A DNA stretch of 38,125 nucleotides from a bacterium ADurb.Bin243 (GTDB taxonomy: Bacteria > Muiribacteriota > UBA9980), in the NCBI GenBank assembly GCA_002069765.1, contig MWBZ01000031.1, positions 1-38,125 of the forward strand. Reading direction: 5' to 3'. Positions 1-9,269 of the stretch are shown piece after piece; position 1 is the first letter of the stretch; each line of letters opens with the position of its first letter. The translations under genes and the position numbers were made by a program. The notes beneath the pieces were generated by a model. That model searched no databases. It was not told the DNA's origin and saw only the letters and a program-made list of their open reading frames with translations.

Positions 1-1639
1 GCTTACTTCAAAGTATAAAAACGCCTTCGATTCGCGCGATTACGACCTTTTAAATATGCTGGCGGCCACCGTTTCCATGGCTATTTACAATACCAGGCTC
101 TTCGAACGCACCCAGAAAAAGGTGGACGAACTCTCGACGCTTTGTTCAGTTTCTAAAACTATAAGCTCTTCGGTTAACCTTGAAAAAGTCCTCAATTTAA
201 TTATCAATGAAGCCGCGTCCGCTCTCAAGGCCGATATCGGCGCTATAATGCTTTTAGACGAAGCCTCATCAGAGCTGGTGCCTAAAGTTTCGTACGGCCT
301 GTCTCAAACATCGCACCATTCGCTGCGTTATAAACTTGGCGAGTCGCTCGTCGGCTGGGCCGCGCTCAAAGCCGAAGGAATTTACGTCAAAGACGTGTTG
401 GCCGATTCACGCTATAAATCAAAAGATTCGCTCAATTACCTTATTAAATCAGATATTTGCGTTCCGCTTATAGTTCAGGGCAAGGTCATAGGCGTCATAA
501 CCCTCGCGGTCGGGCATTTAAAACCGTCTTTCAACGACGAGGACCTCAAGCTGCTCACTTCGATAGCTTCTCAAGCCGCAATAGCCATATATAACACCGA
601 ACTTTACGAAAAATCGGAGCAAAAAGTCCGCGAATTAACCACTCTGTATGAGATTTCGAGGGCCATCGCTTCCACGCTCAACCTCGAAAACGTTTTAAAC
701 CTGGCGATGAAAATGATAAATCAGCTCATGAACACCAGGCGCTGCTCCATACTCATTCTCGGGCGCGACGGGAAAGAAATTAATTCCAGGGTCTCGCAGG
801 GACTTCCCGAAGAAATATTAAGACAGATAAAACTCGGCGGCGACGAATCCATATTAAACTATGTTTTACGCACCAAACAGCCGGTGCTCATCAAAAACCT
901 CGAAAACGAAAAAATATTTAAAAGCGCTCAGGGGGCGCGTTATTGCACTAAGTCGTTTATGAGCGTTCCGCTCTATATTAAAGAACAGGTTATCGGTGTT
1001 ATAAACGTCACCGACAAGATGGACTGCTCGTCTTTTACCGAAGACGATCTTAAATTGCTTATCACGCTCGCCAACCAGATAGCTTCCGACGTAGAAAACG
1101 CAAGACTATACGAAATGGCCGTTACCGACGGACTTACCGAAACGTTTAACCATAAATATTTCCAGCAGCATTTAGAAAAAGATATAGAACGCTCCAAACG
1201 CTATCGCGAAGACCTTTCCATATTGATGATAGATATCGATCACTTCAAAAAATGCAACGACACATACGGTCATCAGGAAGGCAACAAAATATTGCGCAAG
1301 GTCACTTCCATACTCAAAGGCTCGATACGCGAGGTGGACCTGCTGGCCCGCTACGGCGGCGAAGAATTCGCAATAATACTTCCCTGCACGCCGAAATCGG
1401 GCGCCTATGAAATAGCCCAGAGAATGCGCGAAATAATCGAAAAATCCGAGTTCGTACTGAGCAGCCAGCAGATCAGGATAACCGTTTCTATAGGCATATC
1501 GTCTTTTCCCGAAGACGCTTCGCTCCAGTTCGACCTCATCAGAAAGGCCGATATCGCGCTCTACCACGCTAAAAAAACCGGGCGCAACCGCGTTATATGC
1601 TTCGAACCAAATATAGCCGAAATCCACAGCACGATGTAA
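1..1639 (+). CDS. multi-GAF diguanylate cyclase (5' truncated by window edge)
   Basis: Makes the second messenger c-di-GMP from two GTP in response to ligands or redox state sensed by GAF domains. The reading frame is open from base 2 with no start codon or stop, so the N terminus lies outside the window; the first in-window ATG is at 56, but the residues before it (ending DLLNMLAAT) are the tail of a GAF domain, so it is not the true start. Then come two complete GAF domains (about 120-600 and 630-1110) joined by repeated helical linkers (VDELSTL, VRELTTL), and a GGDEF domain (about 1110-1610). The catalytic motif GGEEF lies at 1355-1369, and an inhibitory-site RxxD (REVD, 1328-1339) sits exactly five residues before it, so the enzyme should be active and product-inhibited. 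There is no membrane segment in the visible part. Confidence 0.93.
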   Translation, partial: LTSKYKNAFDSRDYDLLNMLAATVSMAIYNTRLFERTQKKVDELSTLCSVSKTISSSVNLEKVLNLIINEAASALKADIGAIMLLDEASSELVPKVSYGLSQTSHHSLRYKLGESLVGWAALKAEGIYVKDVLADSRYKSKDSLNYLIKSDICVPLIVQGKVIGVITLAVGHLKPSFNDEDLKLLTSIASQAAIAIYNTELYEKSEQKVRELTTLYEISRAIASTLNLENVLNLAMKMINQLMNTRRCSILILGRDGKEINSRVSQGLPEEILRQIKLGGDESILNYVLRTKQPVLIKNLENEKIFKSAQGARYCTKSFMSVPLYIKEQVIGVINVTDKMDCSSFTEDDLKLLITLANQIASDVENARLYEMAVTDGLTETFNHKYFQQHLEKDIERSKRYREDLSILMIDIDHFKKCNDTYGHQEGNKILRKVTSILKGSIREVDLLARYGGEEFAIILPCTPKSGAYEIAQRMREIIEKSEFVLSSQQIRITVSIGISSFPEDASLQFDLIRKADIALYHAKKTGRNRVICFEPNIAEIHSTM

Positions 1640-1696
1640 CCGTATATATTTTTAAAAAGACGGTCGCCGTAATATGAAATTTAAAACGGCGGCGGA

Positions 1697-1725
1697 TTGA
1701 ATATTAGAAAATGGCAATATACTAT
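1697..1725 (+). promoter_or_regulatory. probable sigma70-type promoter for the nif3-mutS2 operon
   Basis: TTGAAT at 1697-1702, a 17-bp spacer and TACTAT at 1720-1725. It lies 30 bp before the NIF3-family start, which has its own Shine-Dalgarno AGGGAG. Only the spacing and partial consensus support it. Confidence 0.45.
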
Positions 1726-1754
1726 ATTTTGTATCAGAGAAGGGAGTACGTTGG

Positions 1755-2714
1755 ATGAAACTACAGGAATTTTACCGCTCCGCGGTGGCGCTGGGCATAG
1801 AATACGATCCGCGCGGCCCTGCCTGGGTTAAAAAAGCGCTGCAGCGTGCAAAAGACGAATACAATCGCATGACGACCGAAGAAAAGGTATGGGCGGGCAA
1901 AGAGCATACTATAAATCCTTACGACGACACCAGGGTGCTGCACGGCGAACCGGACGTGGATATAAAAAATAAAATACTCGTCGGAATAGACATCGGCATA
2001 GGCGAGATTCTCGTAGCCGACAAGCTCAGGCAGCGCGGTAAAAAGATAGACCTGATAGTCGCGCACCATCCGGAAGGCAAGGCGTACGCCAAATACCATA
2101 CGGTGATTCAAATGCAGGCCGAAATACTCCATAAATTTGGAATTCCTATAAATATAGCCGACGGAATACTTTCGGAAAAAATGCGCGAAGTCGAAAACAG
2201 GGCGCTGTTTTCGAACATCAACCGAGACGCCGATATAGCGGCTCTTTTAGATATTTCATTTATGTGCATACATACCCCGGCCGATAACGCCGTCACGACT
2301 TTTTTACAGCGTCTCGTAGATAAGGAAAAGCCTGAAAGGCTGTCCGACATACTCGCGCTTTTAAAAACCGTGCCGGAATATAAGGAGGCCCTGAAACGCC
2401 ACTACGGGCCTAAAATCATGGTAGGAGACGCCAACTGCCGCGCCGGAAAGATATTCGTGGATATGATAGGCGGCGAAGGCACGTCGCCGAAAATTTATGA
2501 AAAGCTGGCGGCGGCCGGCATAGGAACGATTATTACGACATGCATGTCGGAAGAACATAGAAAAGAGGCGGCTGAAAACCATTTATCGGTAATAGCCGCG
2601 GGCACCATCGCTTCGGATTCGCTCGGATTGAACCTTATTTTAGATAAAATACTCGATCAGACCGAAATAGATGTCGTTGAATGCTCCGGTTTCAGAAGGT
2701 TTTCACACAAATAA
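1755..2714 (+). CDS. NIF3/DUF34-family metal-binding protein
   Basis: Member of the NIF3 (YbgI/YqfO) family, widespread soluble dinuclear-metal proteins whose reaction is unsettled; many are labelled GTP cyclohydrolase I type 2 on weak grounds. At 319 residues it is longer than YbgI (about 250) and has an N-terminal helical extension of about 65 residues. Metal-site motifs are visible: the HHP (H104, H105) after a hydrophobic strand (IDLIVA), the IHTPADN segment (H173, D177), and a C-terminal NH...SDSLG segment (H276, D288) where the usual family motif is GH-x3-E, so the last site is a variant. A strong Shine-Dalgarno (AGGGAG) precedes the ATG. The stop is one base before the preferred mutS2 start, so the two genes are co-transcribed. 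Family membership is firm; the function is not known. Confidence 0.83.
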   Translation: MKLQEFYRSAVALGIEYDPRGPAWVKKALQRAKDEYNRMTTEEKVWAGKEHTINPYDDTRVLHGEPDVDIKNKILVGIDIGIGEILVADKLRQRGKKIDLIVAHHPEGKAYAKYHTVIQMQAEILHKFGIPINIADGILSEKMREVENRALFSNINRDADIAALLDISFMCIHTPADNAVTTFLQRLVDKEKPERLSDILALLKTVPEYKEALKRHYGPKIMVGDANCRAGKIFVDMIGGEGTSPKIYEKLAAAGIGTIITTCMSEEHRKEAAENHLSVIAAGTIASDSLGLNLILDKILDQTEIDVVECSGFRRFSHK

Positions 2715-2715
2715 A

Positions 2716-5109
2716 ATGCAGGCATATAAAGTATCTCTCGAATTCGACCGCGTTCTGGAGTCGATAGCCAATTATATCAAAACGGAACCCGGCAGAAGTT
2801 TATTGCTCAATATCAGCGATTGCGCGTCTGAAGAAGAAATACAAAAACGCTTCGCGCTTATCAGCGATATCCGGTTTCTGGCGAGCTATGATTCCAGGAT
2901 TTATTTCGATAACATCGAAGACTACCGCGAAAATATTAGAAAACTCAAGATAGAAGGCTATTTCATAGAGCCCGCGCTTTTATATAAAATAGCGCAGGCG
3001 CTTTTTACCATGACCGAGATCCGCAGCCTGGTTTTCAAGCATCAGCAAAAATACAGGGTCCTGTGGGATTTTGTCAAACACGTGCCGTCGTTCAAAAGCA
3101 TTTATTCCGAAATTTTCCGCGCCATAGAGCCGGACGGCGCCGTCAAAGACGAAGCCTCGCAAAAGCTGGCCTCGATACGCCGCGAGATATCTTCGCTCAT
3201 GGGGAAAGTCCAGTCTAAACTCAAGGAGCTTATCAACAAGATAAAAGAGCGCTCGCAGATGCCTCAGGATTACGTTACCATACGCGAGGGCCGATTCGTC
3301 ATTCCGCTGCCTTCGTCGCTGCAGGACCGCGTTAAAGGCATAGTGCACGATTATTCTCAGACGCGCTCCACCGTTTTTATGGAGCCGCTTAGCATAATGG
3401 CCGAAAACAACAAGCTTCGCGAGCTTAAAGATAACGAGGCGATGGAGATAAGCCGCATAATCGCTTCGCTGAACGATCTTATCAGGCCTGAAATAAACAC
3501 TTTAATTTCATCTTTCCATACCTCTTTCATGCTCGATATGTACTGCGCCATAGCCGCTTTTGCGGCCAGCAAAAACTGCGAAAATGTTAAAGTGTCCATG
3601 GAAGGCGAACTCGAAATAATCAACGGCAGGCATCCGCTGCTTAAAGACGGCGTGGTGCCGCTCAATCTCAAACTCACACGCGATCAGCATATTTTGATTC
3701 TTTCCGGGCCTAACGCCGGAGGAAAAACCGTTTTGCTGAAGTCCATAGGCGTTTTCTGCCTTATGGTCAAGGCCGGAATTCCTGTGCCGGCGGACCCTTC
3801 CAGCGTTATTCCATATATGGATAAAATTTTCGTGGATATAGGCGATTCGCAGAGCATCGCCGCCAATCTATCTACTTTTTCGGCGCATATCAAGTTTCTT
3901 TCTTTTATGGTGGCGCAGATAAAAAATCCCGAGCGCACTCTGGTGCTGCTCGACGAGCTCGGCAGCGGCTCGGCCCCTAACTACAGCTCGTCCATAGCGT
4001 GCGCCATTATATGGCACCTTTCGCAAAAGAAGGTGCGTTCCATAATAACCACGCACTTTTCAGGCGTGGTTAATTACGCTTATTCCCTGCCGAACGCCAT
4101 AAACGGTTCGCTCGAATTCGACGTGAAAAACCTCAAGCCTACGTACCGCCTGCTGATGGGAGTGCCCGGCGCATCTTACGCCATTCATATAGCTAAAAAT
4201 TACGGGCTGCAGAATTTTATAATAAACAAGGCCAAGGAATTTCTCGATAAAAGCGAGCTGCGTTATGAGCAGCTGATATCCGAACTGATAACTTATTCCT
4301 CCGGGCTAAAGTCCGACATGAAAAAAGTCGAAGCTGAACTTAAAAATATCGACGCGGCGGAAGCGGTTCTTGCCGAAAGGGAGAAAAAATTCGACAAAAC
4401 CAGGGATGAAATCGAAGAAACGGTGCGCGAAGAATATGAAAAAAAATATAAGGAACTGCTCAAAAAAGTCAACTCTATAGGCGCAAAAGGCGCCGACGAC
4501 ATAAAAAAAGAAAGAGTTCGGCTGGCCGACGAAATTAACGCGGAAAAGAAATCGCTTTTCGCGCCGGTAGAAAAACCGCATGAAAGCCAGAAGCGCAGAG
4601 CCGCCGACGAAAAAAGCGAGCAGGACGATTCTTTAGCGGCAGGCGCAAAATTCAGGTATGACGAAGGCGACCTCGTATCGATCGAAAAGCTCAATTTGAG
4701 CGGGTATATCAAAGAAATCGATATGAGAAAGCGGCAGGCTAAAATCGAGTTTAAAAACAAGATGCAGATGTGGATAAAATTTTCCATGATATCGGGGACC
4801 GATGAAAACGTGAAGGATTTCGAAGGGCCCAGCATCATTTCATATAAGCCCGTCGAGCAGGAGATAACAATGGAGCTCGATATGCGAGGCATGAACTGCG
4901 AAGACGGCATCGCCGCGCTGGAGCGTTATTTGATTAAAGCTTCCGAAAGGCATTTCGACGAGGTAAGGGTAATCCACGGCAAGGGTACGCTTACGCTTAA
5001 ATCGGCCGTGGAAAACTATCTTCGCAAATGCGGGCTCGTCAGATCTTTCAGAGGGGGTAAGATCGGCGAAGGCGATTACGGAGTAACGCTCGTCGAGCTT
5101 AAAAAATGA
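2716..5109 (+). CDS. mutS2: MutS2 ATPase with Smr nuclease-type domain
   Basis: MutS2 lacks the mismatch-recognition domain of MutS. It is known to inhibit recombination and, in Bacillus, to split collided ribosomes. The protein (797 residues from this start) shows core helices, Walker A GPNAGGKT (331-338), Walker B LLDELG (D413, E414), a following TTHF switch, a charged coiled coil (about 510-640), a KOW-like beta segment (GDLVSIEKL...) and a C-terminal Smr domain with LDMRG (D722) and HGKGT (H754). I chose ATG 2716 because the family begins directly with a segment such as MQAYKVSLEFDRVLE; an in-frame ATG at 2671 would add 15 unrelated residues and overlap the NIF3 gene. The stop codon overlaps the next gene's ATG (ATGA), implying translational coupling. 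Confidence 0.95.
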   Translation: MQAYKVSLEFDRVLESIANYIKTEPGRSLLLNISDCASEEEIQKRFALISDIRFLASYDSRIYFDNIEDYRENIRKLKIEGYFIEPALLYKIAQALFTMTEIRSLVFKHQQKYRVLWDFVKHVPSFKSIYSEIFRAIEPDGAVKDEASQKLASIRREISSLMGKVQSKLKELINKIKERSQMPQDYVTIREGRFVIPLPSSLQDRVKGIVHDYSQTRSTVFMEPLSIMAENNKLRELKDNEAMEISRIIASLNDLIRPEINTLISSFHTSFMLDMYCAIAAFAASKNCENVKVSMEGELEIINGRHPLLKDGVVPLNLKLTRDQHILILSGPNAGGKTVLLKSIGVFCLMVKAGIPVPADPSSVIPYMDKIFVDIGDSQSIAANLSTFSAHIKFLSFMVAQIKNPERTLVLLDELGSGSAPNYSSSIACAIIWHLSQKKVRSIITTHFSGVVNYAYSLPNAINGSLEFDVKNLKPTYRLLMGVPGASYAIHIAKNYGLQNFIINKAKEFLDKSELRYEQLISELITYSSGLKSDMKKVEAELKNIDAAEAVLAEREKKFDKTRDEIEETVREEYEKKYKELLKKVNSIGAKGADDIKKERVRLADEINAEKKSLFAPVEKPHESQKRRAADEKSEQDDSLAAGAKFRYDEGDLVSIEKLNLSGYIKEIDMRKRQAKIEFKNKMQMWIKFSMISGTDENVKDFEGPSIISYKPVEQEITMELDMRGMNCEDGIAALERYLIKASERHFDEVRVIHGKGTLTLKSAVENYLRKCGLVRSFRGGKIGEGDYGVTLVELKK

Positions 5110-5843
5110 CCGATCAAACTATAAACGCCCCGCAGTACGATAACGGCCGTGACGGCTATTTTGCATGCGTGCGTAAACCGGTTTATAATTTTTTATTCGT
5201 TTTGCCGCTTTTGATCATTTATGAGGCGCTCATTATATTGTCGGCCACCCCTATCAGAAACGGCGCCGACGTTATAGTCAAGCTCTTTTTCAATATGATA
5301 GGCATAAAGACGATAATCGGCTTTACCCTTATCATTATAAGCATTTACGCCTATATCGTCTTCAACAGCCGTGAGACGAAGAATGAAACGATTTATCCCG
5401 TTTATTTCGTTTATATGTTCGCGGAGTCCTTCGTATACGCTCTCGCTCTGGGGCCGGTCGTTATAAGGCTTACTGAAAAAGTGGCGCTCGCGGCGCCGGC
5501 GCCTTACCGGCTGGGCGTCGTAGAGCGGATAATAGCTTCGATCGGCGCGGGAATTTATGAGGAATTCGTGTTCAGATACCTTTTGATTACGTTGTTTATA
5601 TTTATTTTTACGAAATACCTGAATTTAAAAACCGTGCACGCGGCCGTCTTTGCCATATTCTGGGCGGCGCTGATCTTTTCGGGGTTTCATTACGTGGGGG
5701 AGCTCGGCGATAAATTCGACGCTGTCTCTTTCATATTCCGGTTTATCGCCGGAATCATTCTTTCGATATTGTTTTTTTTGCGAGGTTACGGAATCGCGGT
5801 TTATACCCACGCGATATACGATTTAAAGGTGTTTTTTATATGA
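5106..5843 (+). CDS. CPBP-family intramembrane metalloprotease
   Basis: CPBP (CAAX protease and bacteriocin-processing, Abi) proteins are multi-pass membrane glutamyl proteases related to Rce1. All signature motifs are present: EExxxR as E152-E153-R157, FxxxH as F191-H195 and HxxxD as H235-D239. About seven hydrophobic segments span the 245 residues. The ATG overlaps the mutS2 stop by four bases, so expression depends on that operon. The substrate cannot be inferred; in other bacteria these proteins process peptides, act in bacteriocin immunity or act as membrane scaffolds. Pairing with mutS2 has no obvious functional logic, so it may be only transcriptional. Confidence 0.9.
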   Translation: MTDQTINAPQYDNGRDGYFACVRKPVYNFLFVLPLLIIYEALIILSATPIRNGADVIVKLFFNMIGIKTIIGFTLIIISIYAYIVFNSRETKNETIYPVYFVYMFAESFVYALALGPVVIRLTEKVALAAPAPYRLGVVERIIASIGAGIYEEFVFRYLLITLFIFIFTKYLNLKTVHAAVFAIFWAALIFSGFHYVGELGDKFDAVSFIFRFIAGIILSILFFLRGYGIAVYTHAIYDLKVFFI

Positions 5844-5880
5844 CGGCTTTTGCCGTTAGAAAATGCGTATGGAGTTGTTT

Positions 5881-7521
5881 ATGATAGAGAAAACCGACGT
5901 TTTATTCCTGCATGTGCCGAAATTTTCAAATTACTACAAGCCTTTCGATGAATATATGTTCATCAATTTCATTTCTATGGGGCTTTTCGCTCTGGCGGAT
6001 ATCACTCACCGCGCCGGGTATAAAACGAAAATAATCCATCTTGGAATAGAATGGATTTGCGATAATGACTTTTCGATTATAGATTACGTGGAAAAAGCCG
6101 CTCCTAAAGTTATTGCGGTGCCGATATTCTGGCATCCGCAGACTTACGACGCGATCGAAGTTATCCGCGCCGTCAAAAAAAGATTTCCAGATATTTTTGT
6201 GGTGAGCGGCGGATTTACTGCTTCTTATTTTGCGGATGAAATAATAGCCGGCATAGATGAGATAGACGCTCTGGTACGCGGCCACGGCGAGGCTTCGATA
6301 CTTCCTATCGTTAAAAACGCCGTCGAAAATTTCGGCGACCGCGATAAAGTCGATCTGGCGAAGGTTGCGAACACAACGTGGAAAAAATATTCGCCCGACG
6401 GCGCATTTTCGATCGTAAATAATGAAGAAAATTATTTCGCGTCCTGCGGCGATCTGGATAAGCTTAATTTTACGAATATAGCCCTGCTTAACAATTATGA
6501 AACTTATAAAAACAGCTTCAGGCTCAACGTGGCGTATTCCAAAACCATATCGCGCGAAGACAACCTTAAAATCACGCCTGTGCGGGCTTATCACCTGCCG
6601 CTTTTCGTCGGCCGCGGGTGTCCGACGGAATGCAAACTCTGCGCCGGCCGGCAGAAAAACCAGATCAAGATGAATTCTTCCGGCGCCGTAGTCATGCGCT
6701 CCATTGAAAAAGTTTGCGACTCCATCGAAGAAATTAAAAGCTACGGCTTCGACCAGCTTATCGTTTGCACCGATCCGTTTCCGGATAAGCCTCAATATTT
6801 TATAGACCTTTTCAGGCGCATCCGCGAGCGGGGAATCGAAATAGAAATGTTTTTCGAGTCCTGGGGGCTTCCCGCCCGCGAATTTGTCGATGAATTCGGA
6901 AAGACTTTCCATGGCAGAAATTCCGCCATAGCCATTTCCGCCGAATCGGGCTCCGAAACCGTCCGCGCCAGGATACGCGGCTATAGCTTCACTAACGCGG
7001 AGCTGTTTGAAACTCTCGACTACCTCGAAGAAAGCCGCGTCGGGTTCCTTGCGTTCTTTACTATCGGGAACCCCTTTGAAACGGAGGGCGACCTCGCCGA
7101 AACTTCCCGCCTGATTTCCGAAATTAAAGAAAAATATAATTTCGTCCGCTGGATAACCACTTATCCGGTACAGCTGGAGCCGGGTTCTGCGCTATTCGAA
7201 AACCCCGAATCTTTCGGCGCCGAAAAAATGCTTTATACCTTCATGGATTATTATAACTTTCACGGCTCGCGCGAATCGTGCCTCTACACCGATCTCGGCT
7301 ATAACATACGCGGATATTTTAAGGACCAGCCGGAACTCGCAACAAAAGATGAAAGGGTCAGATGGTTTTCTAAAAAAATAAGCGAACTCAGATGCGAGCG
7401 GTTCTGCATCCTCCATCCCGACCCGGAAACCGCACGCCATTACTGCGACAGACAGCATCAGCTTTACGTGGAGGCCGGCGGCGGCGATTATGAAAAATTC
7501 GAGAGAAAAAGTTTTGTATAA
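5881..7521 (+). CDS. radical SAM protein with N-terminal B12-binding-like domain
   Basis: Predicted cobalamin-dependent-type radical SAM enzyme (546 residues). Residues 1-170 form a Rossmann-like B12-binding domain ending in the typical VVSGGFTAS and ALVRGHGEAS segments (relatives have GGPHAS and RGEGE). The canonical DxHxxG cobalamin ligand is not seen, as in many of this class. The 4Fe-4S motif CxxxCxxC is C247, C251, C254 (RGCPTECKLC), and the later AESGSE and FFTIGNPFETEGDL segments fit the SAM barrel. The C-terminal part holds further cysteines (for example RCERFC), possibly an extra metal site. ATG 5881 is preferred over 5863 because GGAG at 5871-5874 is six bases upstream of it. Substrate unknown; a methyltransferase or ring-forming role is possible. 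Confidence 0.88.
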   Translation: MIEKTDVLFLHVPKFSNYYKPFDEYMFINFISMGLFALADITHRAGYKTKIIHLGIEWICDNDFSIIDYVEKAAPKVIAVPIFWHPQTYDAIEVIRAVKKRFPDIFVVSGGFTASYFADEIIAGIDEIDALVRGHGEASILPIVKNAVENFGDRDKVDLAKVANTTWKKYSPDGAFSIVNNEENYFASCGDLDKLNFTNIALLNNYETYKNSFRLNVAYSKTISREDNLKITPVRAYHLPLFVGRGCPTECKLCAGRQKNQIKMNSSGAVVMRSIEKVCDSIEEIKSYGFDQLIVCTDPFPDKPQYFIDLFRRIRERGIEIEMFFESWGLPAREFVDEFGKTFHGRNSAIAISAESGSETVRARIRGYSFTNAELFETLDYLEESRVGFLAFFTIGNPFETEGDLAETSRLISEIKEKYNFVRWITTYPVQLEPGSALFENPESFGAEKMLYTFMDYYNFHGSRESCLYTDLGYNIRGYFKDQPELATKDERVRWFSKKISELRCERFCILHPDPETARHYCDRQHQLYVEAGGGDYEKFERKSFV

Positions 7522-7540
7522 AAATAAATTGTGCTACAAT
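7512..7540 (+). promoter_or_regulatory. possible extended -10 promoter
   Basis: TGCTACAAT at 7532-7540 is an extended -10 element. The -35 position (TTTTGT, 7512-7517) is weak. It lies just after the previous stop codon and about 80 bp before the second radical SAM gene. Confidence 0.35.
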
Positions 7541-7587
7541 TATTAGTGGCGAATCTTTTGATTTTTGCCCGTCCGTTTAAAAATAAG

Positions 7588-7605
7588 TGCCGGCTTACGC
7601 CGGCA
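7588..7605 (+). promoter_or_regulatory. perfect hairpin abutting the ribosome binding site
   Basis: TGCCGGC, loop TTAC, GCCGGCA form a perfect 7-bp GC-rich stem. Its last base is the first base of the Shine-Dalgarno AGGAGA (7605-7610) of the gene starting at 7620. It could modulate translation or 5'-end stability, or be a dispersed short palindrome. It lacks a T tail, so it is not a terminator. Confidence 0.5.
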
Positions 7606-7619
7606 GGAGAAACGTCAAA

Positions 7620-9128
7620 ATGAAGATTTTACTTGTGCGCACTTCCTACAGGCTGCACGAAAATTATGTTTATAACAGGGTTTCGCCTCCGATGGGCGTC
7701 ATGTATCTGGCGTCGCATATCCGTTCGAAGTTTTCCGGCGCCGAAGTTAAAATCGTAGATCTGCTTATCAGGGATAATTTCGAGCGCATGCTCGCCGAGT
7801 TCAAACCCGACGTGGTGGGGTTTTCCACCCTTACCTGCGAAGCGTTCCTGCTGCCGGAGCTTATAAAGCGCGCTAAAGCCTCTTCGGCGAAGCCGCTCGT
7901 CATAGTCGGCGGGCCTCACGCCACGTCCAGCCCGCTTTCGATTTTCGCGCAGACGCTCGCCGATGCTGCAGTTCTGGGCGAAGGCGAAATCACTTTTGCG
8001 GAAATTATCGAAAAATATATTAAAAACGAGCCGCTGGAAGGAATAAAAGGCGCCATAATAAAATCCGTCGATAAAAACGGAAATTTCAAAATAGTCCGCG
8101 GAGGCGCGAGGCCGTCTATCGAAAGGCTTGACGATCTCGCATTTCCGGCGTGGGACCTTATCGAAATAGACGAATACCAGAAATATTTCGATATGAATAT
8201 CTGGCACAGCGAAGACCGCTACATGACGATCTTCACGAGCCGCGGCTGCCCTTACCAGTGCATATACTGCCACCGGATATTCGGAAAACGGCCCCGTTTC
8301 CGTTCCGCCGAGAACGTGGTCGAAGAAATCGAACTTGTGCATAAAAAATATAAAATAAAGGAATTTCAGGTCATAGACGACATTTATAACCTCTATCCGG
8401 CGCGCGTCATTAAAATAGCCCAACTGCTGAAAGAAAAAAATATAAAAGTGCTTTTTTCTTTCCCCAACGGCCTGCGGGCCGATATCCTCAACGAAGAAAC
8501 GCTCAGGGCCATGAAAGAAGCCGGAGCTTATAATCTCACCTTCGCTATCGAAAGCGCGAGCCCCCGCCTGCAAAAACTTATGCGCAAGGGCGTAGACCTT
8601 GAAAAGGCCGAAAAAGTTATCGAAATGGCCGAAAAGATGGGTTTTATCGTCAACGGTTTTTTCATGCTCGGGTTTCCCGGCGAAACTTATTTTGAAATGA
8701 TGGGCACCGTCGATTTCGCCGTGCATTCAAAGCTTCACCACGCGCTGTTTTTTTCGGTCAATCCTCACGGTTTTACCGAATTAAGCGAAACTTTTTATAA
8801 ATCTAAAGCGGATGACGCATGCGAAGGCACCCAGAAATATCACTATTTTAACCGTTACTTCAACCTGGCGAATGTTTCGCCGATTATGTTCGCATATATT
8901 ATGCTCTACGCGAATATCAGATTTTACGTATCCTTGCCCCGCGTTTATTCGCTTTTAAAGATAACGCCAAATTACATGAAATTTTTCAAGCAGGGCATTT
9001 TCTTCTTTTTTTCGATAGCTTATCACAATCTGGTCAGCCTCGTAAAAGAAGTGTACAATTCCGTCCGGCCGAAAAAAAGCCCCGAACGAATCGGCGGCGC
9101 CAAAAGCTCGAACCGGCCGGCCGGCTAA
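7620..9128 (+). CDS. B12-binding-domain radical SAM protein
   Basis: Second cobalamin-type radical SAM protein (502 residues), with the same architecture as the one upstream but clearly divergent. An N-terminal B12-binding domain (1-150) begins MKILLVRTSYR and carries VVGFSTLTCE, VIVGGPHATS and VLGEGE. The radical SAM domain has CxxxCxxC at C210, C214, C217 (RGCPYQCIYC), then a helical C terminus with a hydrophobic patch (FFKQGIFFFFS) that may associate with the membrane. The closest general class is the BchE/HpnP-like methyltransferase/cyclase group, without a specific assignment. ATG 7620 is chosen over GTG 7587 because AGGAGA precedes it and the added residues would be the translated hairpin. 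Nearby genes (ACP-like protein, AMP ligase) raise the possibility of a lipid or polyketide-type substrate; this is inference. Confidence 0.88.
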   Translation: MKILLVRTSYRLHENYVYNRVSPPMGVMYLASHIRSKFSGAEVKIVDLLIRDNFERMLAEFKPDVVGFSTLTCEAFLLPELIKRAKASSAKPLVIVGGPHATSSPLSIFAQTLADAAVLGEGEITFAEIIEKYIKNEPLEGIKGAIIKSVDKNGNFKIVRGGARPSIERLDDLAFPAWDLIEIDEYQKYFDMNIWHSEDRYMTIFTSRGCPYQCIYCHRIFGKRPRFRSAENVVEEIELVHKKYKIKEFQVIDDIYNLYPARVIKIAQLLKEKNIKVLFSFPNGLRADILNEETLRAMKEAGAYNLTFAIESASPRLQKLMRKGVDLEKAEKVIEMAEKMGFIVNGFFMLGFPGETYFEMMGTVDFAVHSKLHHALFFSVNPHGFTELSETFYKSKADDACEGTQKYHYFNRYFNLANVSPIMFAYIMLYANIRFYVSLPRVYSLLKITPNYMKFFKQGIFFFFSIAYHNLVSLVKEVYNSVRPKKSPERIGGAKSSNRPAG

Positions 9129-9198
9129 AAAATTATAACTTCATATTAAAATCTCAAATCAATTGACCGGTTATCGCTAAATAAAATGTTAAATAAAA

Positions 9199-9227
9199 TT
9201 GACAGGGCATGCTTATTATGCTATAAT
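9199..9227 (+). promoter_or_regulatory. perfect-consensus sigma70 promoter with extended -10
   Basis: TTGACA (9199-9204), exactly 17 bp, TATAAT (9222-9227), with TG at 9219-9220 forming an extended -10. It is followed after about 30 bp by AAGGGGG (9257-9263) and ATG 9270. This predicts strong, largely constitutive transcription of the tandem-ACP/ligase pair. Confidence 0.9.
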
Positions 9228-9269
9228 CTAAAATAATGATGACAGCATAATTTTATAAGGGGGCTTTTT

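Noticed and set aside
2671-2715. Earlier ATG for mutS2
   Set aside because: It would overlap the NIF3 gene and add 15 residues not seen in MutS2 proteins, which begin near the segment starting at 2716.
7587-7619. GTG start for the second radical SAM gene
   Set aside because: The extra residues are a translation of the hairpin and Shine-Dalgarno; ATG 7620 gives the normal B12-domain start.
7629-8726. Long minus-strand open frame opposite the second radical SAM gene (a similar one at 5926-6912)
   Set aside because: Shadow of the coding strand caused by codon composition; low-complexity Phe/His/Arg-rich translation, no ribosome site and no family likeness.
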